Shown here in pieces: positions 59,445 to 64,000 of a stretch of 64,000 nt of DNA. Made by a program: the position numbers and the translations under genes. The notes beneath the pieces are model-generated. The model did not search any database and had not been told where the DNA came from. It was given only the letters and a program-made list of their open reading frames with translations. Within the stretch, counting starts at the first letter, position 1. Each line of letters starts with the position of its first letter. Source of the stretch: an uncultured Lachnospiraceae bacterium. Lineage in GTDB: Bacteria > Bacillota > Clostridia > Lachnospirales > Lachnospiraceae. The stretch spans positions 62,001-126,000 of the forward strand of contig URCR01000001.1 in the NCBI GenBank assembly GCA_900546325.1, written 5' to 3'.

Positions 59445-60976
59445 TGTTTTTCCTCTCCTTCCCTGACTTTATTTCCACCCATCATAAGAAGTCCAAGATT
59501 CTCTTCATTTGCCTCTTCTGCATACATACTTCCTGCAATTTTTCCTTCATGCATTACAACAATCCGGTCTGATAATGACAATATTTCTTCCAGATCAGCT
59601 GACACCAACAGCACTCCCAGTCCCTTTGTCTTTACATCCTGCAAAATACTGCGGATTGACTCAATTGCACCAATATCAACACCTCTTGTCGGCTGCGATG
59701 CAATTAACAGCTTTCCTGCAACTGAAACTTCGCGTGCAACAACAACCTTCTGTGCATTTCCTCCGGACATAGACTGCGTAATGGTATCTGGATTTTGTGG
59801 ACGAATGTCAAACTTCCTGATCAACTCTTTTGCATAGTCTGCAATTCCCGGTTCATTTAGAAGAATGCCCTTTGAAAAAGGCCTTTTCTCCAATTGTACT
59901 GCTATTAGATTTTCTTTTATAGAAAGATTTCGATTTAATCCTCTTGTATTCCTGTCTTCCGGTATGTGAGTCATCCCTGCCTTCCTTATTTTTTTGACTG
60001 ACAGATTTGTAATATCCTTTCCATCCAAAAATACTTTTCCCTTCTCTATCTTTCGCAGCCCAGTCAAAGCCTCTATGAATTCACTTTGTCCGTTTCCGTC
60101 AATCCCTGCAATTCCAACAATCTCTCCACTTTTTACCTCTAACGAGATTCCTCTTATCTTAGAGATTTCCTTTTCTCCTGATGTCCACAGTTCCTCTACT
60201 TTTAACACAGGCGCTCCTACTTTCGCCTTTTTATGTTCGATATTTAAAAAGACTTCTCTTCCAATCATCATTTTTGTCAATTGTACTGGAGATGTATCTT
60301 CTTTCTTTACGGTTCCTATGTATTCTCCCTGCCGCATTACACTGATTCTGTCGGATATTTCCATTACTTCGTTCAATTTATGAGAGATAAATACAATTGA
60401 TTTACCATCTTGCTTCAAATTTTCAAGAATTTCAAACAGTCTTCTTGCCTCCTGCGGAGTAAGTACCGCTGTTGGTTCGTCCAAAATAATAATTTCCGCA
60501 CCTCGCGCTAACGTCTTAATAATTTCTACTCTCTGCGCTTCTCCTACGGTTATCTGATTGATTTTTTTATTAAGTTGAATATCCATCTGATATTGATTTA
60601 TATATTTTTGTACATTTTTCCGTGCTTTTTCAAAATCAATCGTGATTCCTTTTCTCGGTTCAAACCCCAAAATAATATTTTCTAAAACAGTTAGTTCATT
60701 TACGAGCATAAACTCCTGATGAACCATACCGATTCCCTTGTCAATCGCTATTTTGGGAGTGAGATGTTCTAATACTTCCCCACTGACTTTGATTTCTCCC
60801 GCATCGATGGCATACATCCCATATAACATTTTCATCATAGTGGACTTTCCAGCTCCATTCTCTCCGATCAGAGAATGAATTTCTCCCTTTTTCAGGTTGA
60901 AATTTCCGTTTCTGACAGCTTTTACTTCACCGAAACTTTTCTTTATTCCACACATTTCTACAACATACTCATTCAC
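59441..60976 (-). CDS. BMP-type nucleoside ABC ATPase (double domain)
   Basis: The protein has 511 residues in two ATPase halves, as in NupO/RbsA. The first has Walker A GENGAGKST, signature TVGEAQRVEIIKTL and Walker B IIILDEPTAVLTP. The second has a degenerate Walker A GIDGNGQSE and signature SMSGGNAQKVVVARE with LLIASQPTRGVDIGA. This asymmetry is normal for the group. It lies 70 bases after the binding-protein gene, with a small hairpin between. Confidence 0.95.
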   Translation of the reverse strand: MNEYVVEMCGIKKSFGEVKAVRNGNFNLKKGEIHSLIGENGAGKSTMMKMLYGMYAIDAGEIKVSGEVLEHLTPKIAIDKGIGMVHQEFMLVNELTVLENIILGFEPRKGITIDFEKARKNVQKYINQYQMDIQLNKKINQITVGEAQRVEIIKTLARGAEIIILDEPTAVLTPQEARRLFEILENLKQDGKSIVFISHKLNEVMEISDRISVMRQGEYIGTVKKEDTSPVQLTKMMIGREVFLNIEHKKAKVGAPVLKVEELWTSGEKEISKIRGISLEVKSGEIVGIAGIDGNGQSEFIEALTGLRKIEKGKVFLDGKDITNLSVKKIRKAGMTHIPEDRNTRGLNRNLSIKENLIAVQLEKRPFSKGILLNEPGIADYAKELIRKFDIRPQNPDTITQSMSGGNAQKVVVAREVSVAGKLLIASQPTRGVDIGAIESIRSILQDVKTKGLGVLLVSADLEEILSLSDRIVVMHEGKIAGSMYAEEANEENLGLLMMGGNKVREGEEKH

Positions 60977-61007
60977 AATATCACTTCCTATTCAAAAGGA
61001 GCCGAAG

Positions 61008-61022
61008 GTTAGAAGCTCTAAC
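61008..61022 (-). other. Small intercistronic hairpin after the binding-protein gene
   Basis: GTTAGA (61008-61013) pairs with TCTAAC (61017-61022) around three bases, within a larger imperfect stem. Hairpins after binding-protein genes often keep the upstream message more stable, so that the binding protein is made in excess. Confidence 0.5.
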
Positions 61023-61044
61023 TTTCAGCCCACTTCCTTGTCTT

Positions 61045-62118
61045 TTATTTATTGGAACCAAAACCTTTATAGTTGTCTACTACGATTTCTCCATTTTTTA
61101 TCTTTTCTGCCAGCTCATTTACTTTGTCAATAATTTCCTGCGGAAATTTATCTCCTAAATGCTCTTTCATCACACTAAAATCAGTCAATCCTACTCCCTC
61201 ATTGGCAACTTCCAGATACTCTGTTGTATTCCCTTCAAACTTATCATTCACCACCGATTCAATAACTGTGTATGATGCCGTATCCACACGTTTTACCATA
61301 GATGTCAAAATAGATCCCGGTTGGTCATTGTCTTGATTCAAATCTACTCCTATCGCATACTTTCCAGCTTCCTTTGCCCCCTCTAATACTCCGGCTCCTG
61401 TTCCGGATGCTACATTCATGACAATATCAGCACCCTGATCATACTGTGCCAATGTCAATTCCTTTCCCTTTAACGGATCTGACCATGTTCCTGCAAATGA
61501 CTGAAGCACCTCGATGTCTGGATCAATATATTTTGCTCCCTGCTCATATCCCACATAAAAATCATGCAAAACAGGAACATCCATTCCACCTACCCATCCG
61601 ATGATGTTTTTGTCATTTACACCATCTATATCCGTACACTTCGTGAACATGGCAGCCGCAGCTCCTGCCAGAAAAGAACCTTGATTCTGAGCAAAACTGA
61701 TTGACTGTACATTTTCTCCTTCTACAACTGAATCAATAATCGCAAATTTTACATCCGGATAACTTGGAGCATATTCCTTTAAATACTCTTCCAAATTGGA
61801 GCTGGAGCAAATCACAAGATCATATCCACCTTCTGCTGCTGCCAGAAAATTTGCTTCCCACTCTTCCGCTGTCGTTCCTTCCAGGTTTTTAATTTCGACT
61901 CCCAGCTCTTTTGCTGCCCTCTGAGCACCTTCATTACAAGAATCATTATAAGACTTATCCCCAAGATTTCCTGAGTATACTACTGCCACTTTAATCCCAC
62001 TGTCTTTCTTACTTCCATCTGACACTGTCTCTTCTTTTTCCGTTCCACCATTCCCGCATGCCACTAAACTCAGGCACATTGTTGCAGCTATCAAAATACT
62101 TACCACTTTTCTTTTCAT
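61045..62118 (-). CDS. BMP-family substrate-binding lipoprotein (nucleoside type)
   Basis: The protein has 357 residues. The lipoprotein signal ends LSLVACG. The mature part is a Med/BMP-type binding protein (IKVAVVYSGNLGDKSYNDSCNEGAQRAAKELGVEI, GVDLNQDNDQPGSILTSMVKRVD), the same family as purine nucleoside receptors PnrA/NupN; the GxxGDKSYND stretch corresponds to the ligand-contact region. AAGGAGG precedes the ATG. It is the first gene of the operon. Confidence 0.95.
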   Translation of the reverse strand: MKRKVVSILIAATMCLSLVACGNGGTEKEETVSDGSKKDSGIKVAVVYSGNLGDKSYNDSCNEGAQRAAKELGVEIKNLEGTTAEEWEANFLAAAEGGYDLVICSSSNLEEYLKEYAPSYPDVKFAIIDSVVEGENVQSISFAQNQGSFLAGAAAAMFTKCTDIDGVNDKNIIGWVGGMDVPVLHDFYVGYEQGAKYIDPDIEVLQSFAGTWSDPLKGKELTLAQYDQGADIVMNVASGTGAGVLEGAKEAGKYAIGVDLNQDNDQPGSILTSMVKRVDTASYTVIESVVNDKFEGNTTEYLEVANEGVGLTDFSVMKEHLGDKFPQEIIDKVNELAEKIKNGEIVVDNYKGFGSNK

Positions 62119-62154
62119 CTGCTTCCTCCTTGCAAAACCCTTTTAATTCATTAG

Positions 62155-62242
62155 TAAAACGTTTTTCTAAACTGTAAAAAAAAATAAATCGATTTATTTA
62201 GTTCTTATAACTGATGATAAATCAACTCCAAAAGATTGTCAA
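62155..62242 (-). promoter_or_regulatory. Promoter of the nucleoside operon with proximal LacI-type operator
   Basis: TTGACA (62237-62242) and TATCAT (62214-62219) are spaced by 17 bases on the minus strand. Just downstream lie the palindrome AAATAAATCGATTTATTT (62182-62199) and AAAACGTTTT (62156-62165, within the plus-strand 13-mer TAAAACGTTTTTC). Both have the central CG of LacI-family operators. Repressor bound here would block early elongation. Confidence 0.75.
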
Positions 62243-62370
62243 TGTGTATAATATAACGATTTACTTTCTATATTTTTATTCAATTTATATAATACATTTC
62301 TTTTCTCTAACTATTTTCCACAAATTCCTTTGTTTGTTTTTAGATATATTTACTGTATATCTTTTGTTAT

Positions 62371-62383
62371 TAAAACGTTTTTC
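62371..62383. promoter_or_regulatory. Distal LacI-type operator
   Basis: The 13-base sequence TAAAACGTTTTTC is repeated exactly 216 bases from the proximal copy at 62155-62167, on the far side of the promoter. The spacing would allow a repression loop. It also lies about 95 bases before the Rpn-type gene on the plus strand. Confidence 0.6.
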
Positions 62384-62476
62384 TTATTATTCTGAATCGA
62401 ACTTCTTATTGCCCACCACTCTCTCCCATGTTATAATTTCCTCATAGAATTCCTCTGTGTAAAGGAGGAACTTCCC

Positions 62477-63367
62477 ATGAAAAAAACTTTACAAGATCTT
62501 ACGATCAAAGACAATTTTATGTTTGGCGCTGTAATGACTGATCCGGAAAATTGCAAAGGCTTACTGGAATTACTGCTTCACAAAAAGCTGGGCAAAATCA
62601 TCGTAAGTACCGAAAAAAGTATGATCTACCACCCAGAGTACAAAGGTGTCCGTCTTGATGTCTATGCAAAGGATGATGCAAATACCCGGTACAATATCGA
62701 AATGCAGGTACTTCGGAAATCTGCCCTCGGCAAGCGCAGTCGTTATTATCACAGTCAGATTGATATGGATCTGTTGCTGAGCGGTTCTGATTACCGCGAA
62801 CTCCCTGATACTTATGTCATCTTCATTTGTGATTTTGATCCATTTGGCTTCGGAAAATACTTATATTCTTTCTATACTGCCTGCAGAGAAGAAGGTTCTC
62901 TCGACTTCAATGACGGGATTCACACTATTTTTCTAAGTACAGCAGGTAAAAATGGATCAGAAGTTCCGGAAGCACTCGTTTCTTTCCTTAAATTTGTCAA
63001 AGCAGATTTATCGGAAAGCAGCAACGATTTCCATAATGAGTACGTCAGAAAGCTCCAACTATCCATCAGCCAAATTAAAGAAAACAGAGAAATGGAGGAA
63101 CGATTTATGTTGTTGGCAGAATTACTGCAGGAAGAGCATGAAGAAGGAATGCGCAAAGGCATTGAAAAAGGTCGCACGGAAGAACGTACTGAGAATCTCA
63201 AACGACTCACTACTCTTCTCCTTTCGCTTCTACGAAAATTTGATACACTTCCTGATGATCTTCTCCAAAAGATAGAATCGATGGATGATCCTGAACTTGC
63301 CACTCAATGGATCCAGTTTGCCGCCGAGTCTGCATCTCTTTCGGATTTTTTATCAAAGATTGAATGA
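62477..63367 (+). CDS. Rpn/PD-(D/E)XK nuclease-family protein
   Basis: The protein has 296 residues. The N-terminal part (KDNFMFGAVMTDPENCKGLLELLLHKKLGKI) and the catalytic core RLDVYAKDDANTRYNIEMQV (Asp, then Glu-x-Gln in the PD-(D/E)XK arrangement) identify the Rpn-like group, related to recombination-promoting nucleases. A charged coiled coil (EEHEEGMRKGIEKGRTEERTENLKR) and C-terminal helices follow. AAAGGAGG precedes the ATG. The gene stands alone; such genes are commonly multi-copy in gut Clostridia. Confidence 0.9.
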   Translation: MKKTLQDLTIKDNFMFGAVMTDPENCKGLLELLLHKKLGKIIVSTEKSMIYHPEYKGVRLDVYAKDDANTRYNIEMQVLRKSALGKRSRYYHSQIDMDLLLSGSDYRELPDTYVIFICDFDPFGFGKYLYSFYTACREEGSLDFNDGIHTIFLSTAGKNGSEVPEALVSFLKFVKADLSESSNDFHNEYVRKLQLSISQIKENREMEERFMLLAELLQEEHEEGMRKGIEKGRTEERTENLKRLTTLLLSLLRKFDTLPDDLLQKIESMDDPELATQWIQFAAESASLSDFLSKIE

Positions 63368-63401
63368 TTTTTTTAATTCCGTCTCAGAAGAACAAACATA
63401 A

Positions 63402-63483
63402 GAAAAAGGGCATATCGGCACCACTGCTTCTGTCTGATTGTTCCATGAACAACTCAGAACATGCATCGTGATCCCGATATGCC
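63402..63483 (-). terminator. Compound hairpin ending the small gene at 63675-63908
   Basis: GGCATATCGG (63409-63418) pairs with CCGATATGCC (63474-63483). Inside, TCTGA-TTGTTC...GAACAA-C-TCAGA forms a second hairpin. On the minus strand CTTTTTC follows the outer stem. It lies about 190 bases past the 63675 stop; the rest of the gap (63484-63674) shows no gene. Confidence 0.6.
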
Positions 63484-63674
63484 TCATCGAAATTTCACTT
63501 CAAATTTTCAAACGAATTTTATTCGATTATTTCATCTGATTTCACAACTATTTTACAATTTTATTACAGAGGAATTCTATTTCACTTACTATTGAGAACT
63601 CTTTCCTATTGATCTCTTTTTTGTTGTACTTTGTATTTTTCCCTCTTATCAGACATTATCTTCGATGTCCGCTC

Positions 63675-63908
63675 TTATTCCAGCCCCAGAATCTCCGCAA
63701 GAACGTCGACGATGATCTCATTCGTGCAAGATTTTACATAACCGAGCAAATGCAAAGAGATTTCATCCTGCTTCTGTGCCTCGGTCAGTTTTTCATCATG
63801 TTTCGTCTGGTCGATCATCTGGATCAGCTGCGGTGTCAGGTCTTCATAAATCTCTATTGTTTTGTCTGTCACCAGTTTTCTCAGTGCTTCTTTTGTTGTA
63901 GGTACCAT
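63675..63908 (-). CDS. Small conserved-looking protein, unknown function
   Basis: The protein has 77 residues: VPTTKEALRKLVTDKTIEIY, then helical, Asp/Glu/Lys-rich sequence ending ILGLE. It is predicted all-helical and soluble, with no recognisable domain. CAGGAGG lies before ATG 63908; the frame extends to 63995, but that part overlaps the upstream gene. It starts 19 bases after the stop of that gene, so the two are co-transcribed. Confidence 0.7.
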   Translation of the reverse strand: MVPTTKEALRKLVTDKTIEIYEDLTPQLIQMIDQTKHDEKLTEAQKQDEISLHLLGYVKSCTNEIIVDVLAEILGLE

Positions 63909-63927
63909 AATCCTTCTTCCTCCTGAT

Positions 63928-64000
63928 CTATCCGAGATTCCGGATCTTGAAATCTCTCTGTGCCTCTCTCTGCTGGTCTTTCTTTGCGATGTCATTTCGC
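63928..64000 (-). CDS. 3' end of a gene cut by the window edge
   Basis: The last 23 codons are visible and read RNDIAKKDQQREAQRDFKIR, then NLG and TAG (63928-63930). The charged, helical composition is protein-like and the next gene has its ribosome site just after this stop. The product cannot be named. Confidence 0.6.
   Translation of the reverse strand, partial: RNDIAKKDQQREAQRDFKIRNLG

Overview
The window is a bacterial chromosome segment of moderate GC with short intergenic gaps, strong AGGAGG ribosome sites, several TTG and GTG starts, and AT-rich promoter gaps. Gene content (tmRNA, prolyl-tRNA synthetase with an editing insertion, DAHP synthases of the beta type, an AroE-AroK fusion, a BMP-type nucleoside ABC system, a LanFEG/Cpr-like immunity locus, an Rpn-family nuclease) points to a gut Clostridia of the Lachnospiraceae type. 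This is inferred from protein character only. I saw no CRISPR array, insertion sequence, rRNA or tRNA gene; the region reads as ordinary chromosome, not as a mobile island.

Layout. 1-1000: the 5' tip of a secreted protein gene, its promoter, then almost 1 kb of AT-rich non-coding DNA. 1.0-6.1 kb: an XRE regulator with a small membrane protein, a DapF homologue lacking both catalytic cysteines, an AraC regulator, MnmM and HflX. 6.1-11.7 kb: a metal-efflux locus of two P1B ATPases, an ArsR/SmtB repressor and a textbook SmtB-type operator. The larger ATPase has a His-rich N-terminus and a UGA codon exactly where the first cysteine of its metal-binding CxxC should be, followed at once by a hairpin, so it is a candidate selenocysteine P-type ATPase. 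11.8-18.4 kb: proS, two GNAT acetyltransferases, three unknown membrane proteins with PH-like or zinc-ribbon parts, and an XRE-SdpI fusion. 18.5-24.3 kb: a MATE pump behind what looks like an erm-like translational attenuator, lipoamide dehydrogenase with an internal duplication, ung, and an OmpR-type two-component system. 24.5-30 kb: a TetR-controlled operon with a giant FtsX-like ABC exporter. 30-32.8 kb: a broken DUF4230 gene, tiny hydrophobic ORFs, a ribbon-helix-helix regulator with iterated operators, a PPC-domain protein and a Gfo/Idh oxidoreductase. 32.9-37.2 kb: a Cpr/LanFEG-like immunity operon with its own two-component system. 37.4-41.8 kb: an AraC regulator and a DUF5107-TPR protein.

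41.9-48.1 kb: a common-pathway aromatic operon (aroB, aroEK fusion, aroQ, two DAHP synthases, a phosphatase-family enzyme). Its leader encodes a 14-residue peptide containing Phe-Tyr-Phe-Tyr, and the stop codon of that peptide overlaps the 5' arm of a terminator. This is the signature of ribosome-mediated attenuation by Phe/Tyr supply. 48.1-51.9 kb: a secreted nuclease, an ABC exporter and tmRNA. 51.9-62.4 kb: one long operon for a BMP-type ABC importer, a nucleoside hydrolase, two M20 hydrolases, a GATase1-like protein and a terminal LacI regulator, with two identical operator-like palindromes around its promoter. 62.5-64 kb: an Rpn-family nuclease and two small genes, one cut by the window edge.

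The strongest leads are the UGA-interrupted P-type ATPase, the aro leader-peptide attenuator, the MATE translational attenuator, the paired operators of the nucleoside operon, and the DapF homologue with serine at both catalytic positions.
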